The translations under genes were made by a program, and so were the position numbers. Below are positions 1 to 5,659 of a stretch of DNA of 5,659 nucleotides, in pieces. Location of the stretch: the NCBI GenBank assembly GCA_012842645.1, contig DUSJ01000243.1, forward strand, positions 1 through 5,659, given 5' to 3'. Numbering within the stretch: the stretch's first letter is position 1; the number at the start of each line of letters is the position of its first letter. Below the pieces are notes generated by a model. It did no database searches. It was given only the letters and a program-made list of their open reading frames with translations, and was not told the DNA's origin. This stretch comes from Clostridiaceae bacterium (GTDB taxonomy: Bacteria; Bacillota; Clostridia; DSM-8532).

Positions 1-1
1 C

Positions 2-538
2 CAGCTGGAACTTATACGTAAACTCCAGCCCGAGGCAAAAGTAATTGGAATCGTTTATACCACCAGCGAGCCCAATTCAGTCTCAGCCATATCCGAGTAC
101 CTTGAAAAGGCTCCCCGGTATGGCTTCACAATAGAGTCTGTGGGCGTGACCCAGCAGTCGGAAGTAACTCTTGCCGTTGATACCCTTATTACGAAGGGTG
201 TGGACTGTTTCTCCAATCTTACCGATAATAACGTGGTTGGCGTGCTGCCTTCTGTCCTGGAGAAGACCAACGATGCAAAAATACCCGTTTACGGCAGCGA
301 AGTAGAGCAGGTAAAGATCGGTTGCGTTGCCGCAGCAGGAATCGACTATTACGAACTTGGCAGGCAGACCGGAAAGATGGCGGCAAAAGTGCTGAAAGGC
401 GAAGCGACCGCTGAAGAGATGCCCTATGAAACCATCACCGAATTCAGCTACTATATTAACTCTGCGGCTCTTGCTGAAATGGGCATAAGCGTGCCGGCCG
501 ATATAGCCGAAAAAGCGATAGAATCCGGTAATAAATAA
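2..538 (+). CDS. ABC transporter substrate-binding protein, TrpX type (C-terminal part; 5' end outside window)
   Basis: This is the extracytoplasmic binding protein that captures the substrate and delivers it to the permease encoded next. The frame is already open at the first bases and runs 178 codons to a TAA, so the N-terminal half, with the expected lipoprotein signal, lies before the window. The visible part matches the C-terminal portion of the ABC_sub_bind family (COG2984): a stretch of type LIRKLQPEAKVIGIVY, then TDNNVVG near 229-243, AKIPVYGSE near 276-302 and the strongly conserved DYYELGRQTGKMAAKVLKGE near 344-403. Characterised relatives, such as streptococcal TrpX, bind L-tryptophan, but the family as a whole is mostly uncharacterised and substrate cannot be read from this fragment. 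An internal GTG at 140 is not a start, because homologous sequence continues upstream of it. The permease gene follows after 61 bases. Family assignment is firm; the ligand is inference. Confidence 0.9.
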   Translation, partial: QLELIRKLQPEAKVIGIVYTTSEPNSVSAISEYLEKAPRYGFTIESVGVTQQSEVTLAVDTLITKGVDCFSNLTDNNVVGVLPSVLEKTNDAKIPVYGSEVEQVKIGCVAAAGIDYYELGRQTGKMAAKVLKGEATAEEMPYETITEFSYYINSAALAEMGISVPADIAEKAIESGNK

Positions 539-599
539 TCAGTCTCTATGGGCATACGTTTCATAGCAGATTGAAGGACTTTTGAAAAGGGGGCTTTAG

Positions 600-1496
600 A
601 TGAGCAGCTTTTTGGACCTGATTGCGGGTACTGTAACCCAGGGCTTTATATACGCTTTACTATCATACGGAGTATACATAACATACAGAATACTCGATTT
701 TCCCGATCTTACCGTGGACGGCAGCTTCCCCCTGGGGGCTGCCGTAACGGCCGTTTTGCTGACAAAGGGAATGGATCCCTATCTTACCCTTCCGGTGGCG
801 ATGGCTGTGGGAGCCCTGGCAGGTCTTGCGACCGGCTTTATACACGTAAAAGTGGGAGTCCGGGATTTGCTTGCCGGCATCATTACCATGACCGGCCTGT
901 TTTCTATCAATTTACAGATTGCCGGTTCAAACCTGGCTGTCGACAGGGCCACTGATACAATATTCACTGCAAAGCCGACCATGGCGCTTTTTGGATCAAT
1001 GCCCCTTATCTACCGCAAGCTTGTCGTCTCCCTCATACTGGCCGTAATTCTCAAGATTATTCTGGATGTTTACTTTAATACCCAAAGCGGCCTTCTTCTC
1101 CGGGCGGTAGGTGACAACAGCACCCTCGTCACCACCCTTGCCAGGGATAAGGGAAGCGTAAAAATACTTGGCCTGGTCATCTCCAATACCCTTGTAGCCC
1201 TTTCCGGCGCAGTCGTATGCCATGAACAACGGGCTTTTTCCAGCAACATGGGAACCGGCCAGGTTGTGTTCGGGCTTGCGACTGTAATAATTGGCACGAC
1301 CCTGTTCAAAAACATCGGTTTTATCAAGGGAACCACCGCTGTCATGGCAGGAAGCATACTATATAAGGCCTGTATCCAGGTGGCCATCAGTCTGGGCCTG
1401 CCCGCAAACCTCCTGAAGCTTATCACCGCAGTGCTGTTCCTGATCATACTCATCCTCGGAAAACGCAGGAAAAGCGAGGTGAACGCAAATGCTTGA
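600..1496 (+). CDS. ABC transporter permease, TrpY type
   Basis: Integral cytoplasmic-membrane subunit forming the translocation path of the importer. The 298-residue product is hydrophobic almost throughout, with several membrane helices typical of the BPD_transp_2 fold (branched-chain amino acid/ribose permease superfamily). The family hallmark FPDLTVDGSFP is at residues 34-44, followed by a Gly/Ala-rich helix. A second conserved block, with KILGLVISNTLVALSGA, lies near residues 187-203 and is where the permease is expected to contact the ATPase. The C-terminus ends in a basic cytoplasmic tail (GKRRK). Length is normal for COG4120 proteins. The ATG is supported by an AAAAGGGGG ribosome binding site six bases upstream (core 588-593). 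The stop lies inside the following ATPase gene (8-base overlap), which implies coupled translation. Tryptophan or another aromatic amino acid is a reasonable but unproven substrate. Confidence 0.93.
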   Translation: MSSFLDLIAGTVTQGFIYALLSYGVYITYRILDFPDLTVDGSFPLGAAVTAVLLTKGMDPYLTLPVAMAVGALAGLATGFIHVKVGVRDLLAGIITMTGLFSINLQIAGSNLAVDRATDTIFTAKPTMALFGSMPLIYRKLVVSLILAVILKIILDVYFNTQSGLLLRAVGDNSTLVTTLARDKGSVKILGLVISNTLVALSGAVVCHEQRAFSSNMGTGQVVFGLATVIIGTTLFKNIGFIKGTTAVMAGSILYKACIQVAISLGLPANLLKLITAVLFLIILILGKRRKSEVNANA

Positions 1497-2262
1497 ACTT
1501 AAAAACATTGTGAAAATCTATAATCCAGGCACGATAACCGAGATGTGCATATTCGAAGGATTTAATCTTACCGTGGCGGACGGTGATTTTATCTCCATCG
1601 TGGGCAGCAACGGCAGCGGCAAGACCTCCCTTCTCAATATTATATGCGGCAGCATCCCCGTGGAAGGCGGCGAGATCCTCATCAACGGCGAGAACGTGAC
1701 CAGGATGAAGGAATTCAAAAGATACGAAAAGATCGGTCGTGTCTACCAGAATCCCGCCATGGGAAGCTGTCCCAACCTGACGCTCCTGGAAAACATGGCC
1801 CTGGCCGACAACAAGGGTAAAAAATACGGGCTGAAGAGAGGCATCAACAAAGCCCGGAAAGATTATTACCGGGAACAGCTCTCCATGCTGGGGCTGGGTC
1901 TTGAAGACAAGCTTGAGGTAAAGATGGGCAACCTTTCGGGCGGACAGAGGCAGGCCGCAGCCCTTGTAATGGCTACCCTTACCCCCATCGATTTTCTTAT
2001 ACTGGACGAACACACCGCCGCCCTGGACCCAAAGACCGCGGAAACCATCATGATACTTACTGACAGGATAATAAGGGAAAAGAAACTGACCGCGATTATG
2101 GTGACCCACAACCTGCGTTACGCCGTGGAATACGGAAACAGGCTGATCATGATGGACAAGGGCCATATCGTGCTTGAAAGGGCGGGCTCTGAGAAAGAGG
2201 CCACCACCGTTAACGGCGTCCTCCACATTTTCAACGAGATCAGCATTGAATGCGGGAACTAA
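1489..2262 (+). CDS. ABC transporter ATP-binding protein, TrpZ type
   Basis: Cytoplasmic ATPase that powers the importer. All nucleotide-binding motifs are intact in the 257-residue product: Walker A GSNGSGKT at residues 39-46, Q-loop Gln87, signature LSGGQ at 149-153, Walker B FLILDE at 169-174 with catalytic Glu174, D-loop ALD at 178-180 and switch His207 in MVTHN. The sequence LDEHTAALDPKTA after Walker B, instead of the usual LDEPTSGLD, and the N-terminal YNPGT motif are characteristic of the COG1101 ATPases that partner TrpX/TrpY-type proteins. The ATG overlaps the end of the permease gene, and its GAGGTG ribosome binding site (1476-1481) lies in permease coding sequence seven bases ahead. 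It is the last gene of the operon and ends 13 bases from the stop of a convergent gene. Function as an ABC ATPase is certain; substrate is not. Confidence 0.96.
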   Translation: MLELKNIVKIYNPGTITEMCIFEGFNLTVADGDFISIVGSNGSGKTSLLNIICGSIPVEGGEILINGENVTRMKEFKRYEKIGRVYQNPAMGSCPNLTLLENMALADNKGKKYGLKRGINKARKDYYREQLSMLGLGLEDKLEVKMGNLSGGQRQAAALVMATLTPIDFLILDEHTAALDPKTAETIMILTDRIIREKKLTAIMVTHNLRYAVEYGNRLIMMDKGHIVLERAGSEKEATTVNGVLHIFNEISIECGN

Positions 2263-2275
2263 GCAGGGCAACTGA

Positions 2276-2872
2276 TCAGGTTGTATTCCCGATTTCATTC
2301 ATGGTTCCTGATTCGGGGCTTAGCTTCATATAATCCAGCAATGGCTGGATACTGGCATCGAAAGTATAGAAATAAGGTCTTTCCTGTTTATCGAGCACAA
2401 GGAGGATCGGGTCTTCCTTGTCGTTTAAGATTATGAAAACACAATCAAGTGTTTTTATCCCCGCGTCGTTCAATTGCTTCTGCTTTACTTTTACCGGCGG
2501 ATCGATAGGGACCCTGATCACGTATCCCTTTTCAGGAAAAGGCATGATTTTGGTACATAAGCTTTTTATGCTTTTCACATAGTTAATTACTTCATTCTGC
2601 ATTTCCATGGTGCTGGGTTTTCTTGCTATGACCCCGCCTTTGGTTATGTCGAATACCTCGATGTTTTTTGAATTATTATTTTCGTTCCTGTCCGTGATAT
2701 AGGCTATAAAATGTGTATCATCAAACATCCTTGTAATTTCCAGCACAGAATTGTACTTGTTTACGCTTTGAGAAACCTTAACGGCTGCATAGACGGTAAT
2801 CGCCAATATGCAGAGGACAACGACTGTAAGGAATATTCCAAAGGTTTTCTTCCTGATGCTGATAAAGATCAT
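2276..2872 (-). CDS. Hypothetical membrane-anchored protein of unknown function
   Basis: I do not recognise this 198-residue protein. Residues 7-9 (RKK) precede a hydrophobic segment at about 10-31, so the N-terminus should be cytoplasmic and the remaining ~165 residues outside. VYA at 27-29 could instead be a signal-peptidase site, which would release it. The Cys at 21 is inside the helix and does not form a lipobox. The outer part is mixed alpha/beta in character, with an Asn-rich stretch near 61-70 and a VFIILNDKEDPILLVLD strand-turn-strand near 147-163. No catalytic motif is evident. I chose the ATG at 2872 because AGAGGTGG (2878-2885) is correctly spaced from it; the in-frame GTG at 2881 overlaps that site. 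It follows tyrA on the same strand after 201 bases, so it may be separately transcribed. Hand-counted 60-base blocks (2401-2460 38% G+C, 2461-2520 52%, 2521-2580 35%, 2641-2700 33%) are mostly below blocks in tyrA (3121-3180, 58%) and the ATPase gene (1981-2040, 60%). Confidence 0.8.
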   Translation of the reverse strand: MIFISIRKKTFGIFLTVVVLCILAITVYAAVKVSQSVNKYNSVLEITRMFDDTHFIAYITDRNENNNSKNIEVFDITKGGVIARKPSTMEMQNEVINYVKSIKSLCTKIMPFPEKGYVIRVPIDPPVKVKQKQLNDAGIKTLDCVFIILNDKEDPILLVLDKQERPYFYTFDASIQPLLDYMKLSPESGTMNEIGNTT

Positions 2873-2877
2873 GCCTT

Positions 2878-2885
2878 CCACCTCT
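2878..2885 (-). promoter_or_regulatory. Ribosome binding site deciding the start of the hypothetical gene
   Basis: On the minus strand the sequence reads AGAGGTGG. Its GAGG core (2881-2884) is eight bases before the ATG at 2872. The alternative in-frame GTG at 2879-2881 lies within this site and so cannot use it. Confidence 0.65.
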
Positions 2886-2949
2886 GAGCGCGGTTATCCG
2901 CAACCTGTCATATAAGTTCCGTAGTTAAATCTATGAGAGGCAAAAGGCA

Positions 2950-2955
2950 ATTATA
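2950..2955 (-). promoter_or_regulatory. Possible promoter -10 (TATAAT) for the hypothetical gene
   Basis: The minus strand reads a perfect TATAAT, 77 bases before the proposed ATG at 2872, which would give a leader of roughly 70 bases. There is no good -35: the hexamer at a 17-base spacing is AACGAA, and there is no TG extension before the -10. It could therefore be a weak or activator-dependent promoter, or chance in AT-rich sequence. Confidence 0.35.
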
Positions 2956-3073
2956 CGTTGTCCACCAGGGAGTTCGTTCATTTCGCAAAGGATGACAAGC
3001 ATCTAAATAATTCATTTACTATTACGCGGCGTGCCTGCATACGGTTTAAGCGGAGCACGGACAGAATGGATTA

Positions 3074-4174
3074 TCATTTTGGAGTTGCATGATATCCTAA
3101 ACTTTTCAGTGTCTCAAGACCGAGGCCTCGCGACTTTTCATCCTCGAACTGGATTTCAAGGGCACCCTCGTCGGATTCCCTGTTATTGAGTATACCGATA
3201 TTCTTGATGTTTATGTTCTTTTCGGCCAGCGCTGTGGCTATCACGGCTATTATGCCTGGCTTGTCCTCCACGTCCACAACGATGTCGAAGGTTTTATGGT
3301 ACAGGTTTTTCCCTTCGGCAAAGGTACTTCTGAGGTCCCTTGCGGATGCAAAGAAGCTCTTAACCTTTTCCCTGTCACCGGCCTGCAGGTCGTTTTCAAA
3401 ATCCTTCAGGCCTTCGCACAAAGATTTCAGGGTATCCAGAATGATATCCCTGTTGGACAGGCAGATTCCCGACCACAGTTCCGGGGATGATGACGCTATG
3501 CGCGTTATGTCCCTGAATCCACCCGCCGCGATGGTTTTCATGATATTGTCAGGGCCGTCAAGCCGTCCGACAAGGTTTACAAGAAGAGAAGCTATGACAT
3601 GGGGCACATGGCTTATAACTGCAGCTGCCCTGTCATGCTCGTAAGAGGTTATCTCGATGGGAATAGCTCCCATTGCCCTTACAAGTTCCTTAATTATATC
3701 AAGGGATCTCTTGTCGGTTTTTTCATTGGGAGTAAGGCAGTAATAGGCATTTTCAAACAGGTTTGCCCTTGAGGCCTCAAAACCGGATTTTTCCGAACCG
3801 GCAAGGGGATGGCCTCCTACGAAAGGATTGGTGATGCCTGTTCCGTTGACTATATCCAAAACATCCATTTTCGTGCTTCCGGCATCGGTCAGTATGCAGT
3901 CAGGCCGAATATTCCCGGAAAGCTCATGGAGGATATCTTTCATGGCATAAACGGGAACGCAGAGGAATATGACATCGCAATCCTGGAATCCGTCTTTTAA
4001 TGACAGCGAATGCTCGTCTATTGCTTTTTCGGACAACGCTTTTTCAAGGGTTACTCTGTCCCTGTCCCAGGCTTTTGTAATAAAACCCCTGCCGCTGCGC
4101 TTCAAAGCTTTGGCAATGGAGCCGCCGATCAGTCCGAGGCCAACGATTCCGATTTTTGTTACTGATACTTCCAT
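3074..4174 (-). CDS. tyrA: Prephenate dehydrogenase with C-terminal ACT domain
   Basis: Cytoplasmic enzyme that oxidatively decarboxylates prephenate to 4-hydroxyphenylpyruvate, the committed step to tyrosine. In the 366-residue product the Rossmann motif GLGLIG is at 12-17. Asp36 at the expected end of the second beta strand (AWDRD) favours NAD over NADP. TDAGSTK is at 95-101, and GGHPLAGSEKSG at 119-130 carries the conserved His121. HDRAAAVISHVPH at 179-191 supplies the second His-rich active-site block, and GGFRDITRIASSSPELW at 217-233 is the typical helical-domain signature. Residues from about 293 to 366 form an ACT domain (DKPGI at 303-307), a ligand-binding module that in this family probably mediates feedback by tyrosine. 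There is no chorismate mutase fusion. The ATG has AGGAG eight bases upstream (4183-4187). It lies 53 bases after the Nudix gene and probably shares its transcript. No EPSP synthase gene follows, unlike in many relatives. Assignment is very secure; cofactor and feedback are inferred. Confidence 0.97.
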   Translation of the reverse strand: MEVSVTKIGIVGLGLIGGSIAKALKRSGRGFITKAWDRDRVTLEKALSEKAIDEHSLSLKDGFQDCDVIFLCVPVYAMKDILHELSGNIRPDCILTDAGSTKMDVLDIVNGTGITNPFVGGHPLAGSEKSGFEASRANLFENAYYCLTPNEKTDKRSLDIIKELVRAMGAIPIEITSYEHDRAAAVISHVPHVIASLLVNLVGRLDGPDNIMKTIAAGGFRDITRIASSSPELWSGICLSNRDIILDTLKSLCEGLKDFENDLQAGDREKVKSFFASARDLRSTFAEGKNLYHKTFDIVVDVEDKPGIIAVIATALAEKNINIKNIGILNNRESDEGALEIQFEDEKSRGLGLETLKSLGYHATPK

Positions 4175-4227
4175 GCTACCTTCTCCTAAGACATAAAGAG
4201 ACGTAAGACTGTGCGAAAACTAACCAC

Positions 4228-4764
4228 TCATTTTTTGCCGAGGATCCTTGCAGCGAAGAGTATGCCCGCAACGGTTTTGCCGTCATTTATAATCCCCTGG
4301 TCTATCATTTCAAGCGCTTCCTCAAGCCTGCAGACCCTTGCAGACACGAACTCGTCCTCGTCAGGCTCCGCTTCGCCTTTCTCCAGGTCAGTCGCCAGGA
4401 AGATGTGCAGCATCTCGTCGGCAAAAGCAGGCGCAGGATAAAGCGACATCACCTTTTCGATCTTTCCTGCGGTATAACCCGTCTCCTCTTTCAGTTCCCT
4501 CGCCGCGCATTCTTTCGGGTCTTCCCCCTGCTCGAGCTTTCCTGCGGGAAGCTCAAGAAAATTCTTTTCGGCAGCCTTTCTGAACTGTTCCACCAATACG
4601 ATGCAATCATCGATGACAGGTATTACTACAGCGGCTCCCGGGTTCCTTATGATATCCCTAGAAGCTATATGTCCGTTCGGCAATTCCACAGTCAGTTTTT
4701 CAACGTTGAAGATTGTTCCTTCATAAACGGTCTTTTTGGTCAGTGTTTTTTCATAATAGTCCAT
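4228..4764 (-). CDS. Nudix hydrolase, ADP-ribose pyrophosphatase type
   Basis: Probable cytoplasmic hydrolase that cleaves ADP-ribose, or a related nucleoside diphosphate derivative, to AMP and a sugar phosphate using Mg2+. The 178-residue product carries a perfect Nudix box (GX5EX7REUXEEXGU) at residues 75-97, with the metal-binding REXXEE at 89-94. It is preceded by FLELPAGK (69-76), typical of the ADP-ribose pyrophosphatase branch. A Pro at 112, about 15 residues after the box, fits the pattern linked with ADP-ribose specificity; VEQFR at 58-62 also fits. The frame stays open upstream to 4905, but I chose the ATG at 4764: it has an ACGGAG site seven bases ahead, homology begins there (YYEKTLTKKTVYEGTIF), and a longer form would run into proC. 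It begins 14 bases after proC ends, so it is almost surely cotranscribed. Exact substrate is uncertain, as Nudix enzymes are often promiscuous. Confidence 0.93.
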   Translation of the reverse strand: MDYYEKTLTKKTVYEGTIFNVEKLTVELPNGHIASRDIIRNPGAAVVIPVIDDCIVLVEQFRKAAEKNFLELPAGKLEQGEDPKECAARELKEETGYTAGKIEKVMSLYPAPAFADEMLHIFLATDLEKGEAEPDEDEFVSARVCRLEEALEMIDQGIINDGKTVAGILFAARILGKK

Positions 4765-4771
4765 ATTGCTG

Positions 4772-4777
4772 CTCCGT
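4772..4777 (-). promoter_or_regulatory. Ribosome binding site deciding the Nudix hydrolase start
   Basis: The minus strand reads ACGGAG in the short gap after the proC stop codon, seven bases before the ATG at 4764. It supports this ATG over in-frame starts further upstream, which would lie inside proC. Confidence 0.7.
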
Positions 4778-4778
4778 C

Positions 4779-5591
4779 TTAATTTTTCTTTCCTATTTCC
4801 CTGGCTCTCCTTGTGCATTCTTCCATCGCTTTCATGACGGCGTTCCTGAAGCCTTCCCTTTCCAGCGCCGCCACTGCCTCGATGGTAGTGCCTGCAGGCG
4901 AGCATACCATGTCCTTAAGCTCGCCAGGATGCTTGCCGGTATCCAATACCATTTTAGCCGAACCCAACACGGCCTGCGCGGCAAGACGATAAGCCTGACT
5001 TCTCTGGATGCCCGATCTCACGGCAGCGTCAGCCATGGCTTCGATCAGGATAAAAACATAGGCCGGGCTGCTTCCCGTTAGGGCAGTCACTTCAGTCATA
5101 AGGCTCTCATCAAGCTCCTCGACCTTTCCAGAAAAGCCAAGAAGCTTCATTATCACTTTCTTTTCTTCGCCGGACACCTGGTCGTCCCAGCTTACCAGCG
5201 TCATACCCGCTCCGACAAGAGCCGGGGTATTGGGCATGGTTCTTACCACCTTTGCCCGGTCGCCGATGATATTCTTGTAATACTTTATCGGAAGCCCGAC
5301 TGCAATGGAAACGAGAATCTTTCCGGGCTGAAATGCGGGTTTGATTTCTTCAAGGACCTGATCACAGTATTGGGGCTTTACAGCCAGCACTATTATGTCG
5401 CTGTTGCTGACAAGGCTTTTAGCGTCGGGTTCTTCCTTTATCCCCAAATCGCTTACAAGCTTATTCAGGAGCGGTGTGTTGATATCAAAGGCTGAAAGCA
5501 GGAATTCATTTTTCGTGTCATTTCCGGCGATGCTTCTTACCAGCGCGCCTCCCATGTTTCCTACTCCGATAAAGCCAACCCTGTATGCCAT
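4779..5591 (-). CDS. proC: Pyrroline-5-carboxylate reductase
   Basis: Cytoplasmic NAD(P)H-dependent enzyme that reduces 1-pyrroline-5-carboxylate to L-proline, the last step of proline synthesis. The 270-residue product has normal family length. It opens with the Rossmann motif GVGNMG at residues 9-14, then VKPQ at 71-74 and the conserved RTMPNTPALVGAG at 117-129. The C-terminal dimerisation/catalytic domain has TALTGSSPAYVF at 169-180 and the signature running from HPGELKDMVCSPAGTT (221-236) into IEA. The ATG at 5591 was chosen because AAGGAG (5600-5605) sits eight bases upstream and the protein then starts at MAYRVGFIG as in relatives. A GTG three codons earlier overlaps that site. The gene follows an unidentified upstream gene after 15 bases, with that gene's stop adjoining the proC ribosome binding site, and precedes the Nudix gene by 14 bases, so an operon is likely. 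Confidence 0.97.
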   Translation of the reverse strand: MAYRVGFIGVGNMGGALVRSIAGNDTKNEFLLSAFDINTPLLNKLVSDLGIKEEPDAKSLVSNSDIIVLAVKPQYCDQVLEEIKPAFQPGKILVSIAVGLPIKYYKNIIGDRAKVVRTMPNTPALVGAGMTLVSWDDQVSGEEKKVIMKLLGFSGKVEELDESLMTEVTALTGSSPAYVFILIEAMADAAVRSGIQRSQAYRLAAQAVLGSAKMVLDTGKHPGELKDMVCSPAGTTIEAVAALEREGFRNAVMKAMEECTRRAREIGKKN

Positions 5592-5599
5592 AAACAACA

Positions 5600-5608
5600 C
5601 TCCTTTTT
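5600..5608 (-). promoter_or_regulatory. Ribosome binding site deciding the proC start
   Basis: The minus strand reads AAAAAGGAG, ending eight bases before the ATG at 5591. The first bases belong to the TAA stop of the upstream gene, which suggests translational coupling. The upstream in-frame GTG shares its first G with this site and is therefore an unlikely start. Confidence 0.75.
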
Positions 5609-5657
5609 ACTCCATGTCCAGCAGGGTTACCTGTTCTACGCCGCTTTCGCTATACGG
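5607..5657 (-). CDS. C-terminal end of an unidentified upstream gene (partial)
   Basis: The minus-strand frame reads PYSESGVEQVTLLDME followed by TAA (5607-5609), and the other two minus-strand frames contain stops in this segment. The stop directly adjoins the proC ribosome binding site, as expected for the preceding gene of the same operon. Sixteen residues are too few to identify a family. In many Bacillota, proC lies near yggS or sepF, but nothing here shows that this is either. Confidence 0.5.
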   Translation of the reverse strand, partial: PYSESGVEQVTLLDME

Positions 5658-5659
5658 CA

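Larger units (their letters stand above)
2873..3073. other. 201-base gene-free gap between tyrA and the hypothetical gene
   Basis: No coding sequence, tRNA or convincing intrinsic terminator is visible in either direction. On the minus strand it holds a possible promoter -10 (2950-2955), a short GCGG-TTAT-CCGC inverted repeat (2890-2901) just before the ribosome binding site of the hypothetical gene, and a weak CGTGC/GCACG inverted repeat (3030-3034 with 3055-3059) shortly after the tyrA stop. The last has a 20-base loop and no run of T after it. The gap suggests that the hypothetical gene is not tightly coupled to tyrA. Confidence 0.6.

Noticed and set aside
140..538. Internal GTG at 140 as a start for a short separate protein
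   Set aside because: The frame is open from base 2, and the upstream residues match the same binding-protein family, so this is the interior of a larger gene cut by the window edge.
1450..2298. Long open frame (282 codons) antisense to the ABC ATPase gene
   Set aside because: It lies in exact codon register with the ATPase frame and stays open only because the sense gene lacks TTA, CTA and TCA codons across this stretch. Its product resembles no protein family, while the sense strand carries every ABC ATPase motif.
2886..2910. T-box-like ACCGCG motif on the minus strand near 2890-2900
   Set aside because: The sequence reads GCGGATAACCGCG rather than the conserved GGGTGGNACCGCG. There is no preceding specifier stem, no space for one with a terminator, and no following T-run.
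3028..3062. CGTGC/GCACG inverted repeat after the tyrA stop as a terminator
   Set aside because: The stem is only five pairs with a 20-base loop and has no T-run on either strand, so it does not qualify as an intrinsic terminator.
3186..3644. Plus-strand open frames across tyrA, the Nudix gene and proC
   Set aside because: They are antisense shadows of three well-recognised genes and lack family similarity.
4187..4209. Direct repeat TAAGAC ... TAAGAC between the Nudix gene and tyrA
   Set aside because: Six bases repeated once, 17 bases apart, is expected by chance, and the first copy overlaps the tyrA ribosome binding site.
4765..4905. N-terminal extension of the Nudix protein by 47 residues
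   Set aside because: It would overlap the end of proC, has no family similarity, and the ATG at 4764 has its own well-spaced ribosome binding site.

Overview
The window looks like an ordinary chromosomal stretch from a Bacillota bacterium, most likely of class Clostridia. The grounds are mid G+C sequence, strong AGGAG- or GAGGTG-type ribosome binding sites ahead of every gene, short gaps or overlaps between genes, and protein sequences that read like clostridial family members. A genus cannot be named from the sequence alone.

Left half (1-2262, + strand): the end of an ABC import operon. It holds the C-terminal part of a substrate-binding protein, a complete inner-membrane permease and a complete ATPase, in the order of the TrpX-TrpY-TrpZ type (ABC_sub_bind / COG2984, COG4120, COG1101). 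Permease and ATPase genes overlap by 8 bases. The best-known members of this family handle tryptophan or related amino acids, but the substrate here is not proven by the sequence. The operon's promoter and any T-box or other leader lie before the window.

Right half (5659-2276, - strand): a run of genes read towards the ABC operon. These are the last codons of an unidentified gene, proC (pyrroline-5-carboxylate reductase, last step of proline synthesis), a Nudix hydrolase of the ADP-ribose pyrophosphatase type, tyrA (prephenate dehydrogenase with a C-terminal ACT domain, tyrosine synthesis) and, after a 201-base gap, a small membrane-anchored protein of unknown function. The first three whole genes are close enough (14 and 53 bases) to share a transcript. 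The unknown protein may have its own promoter, since a perfect TATAAT lies in the gap before it.

The two gene groups meet tail to tail with only 13 bases between stop codons and no recognisable intrinsic terminator there. The common theme is amino-acid supply: probable uptake of an aromatic amino acid on one strand, tyrosine and proline synthesis on the other. I found no mobile element, CRISPR array, RNA gene or clear new system. The least explained item is the membrane-anchored protein at 2276-2872.
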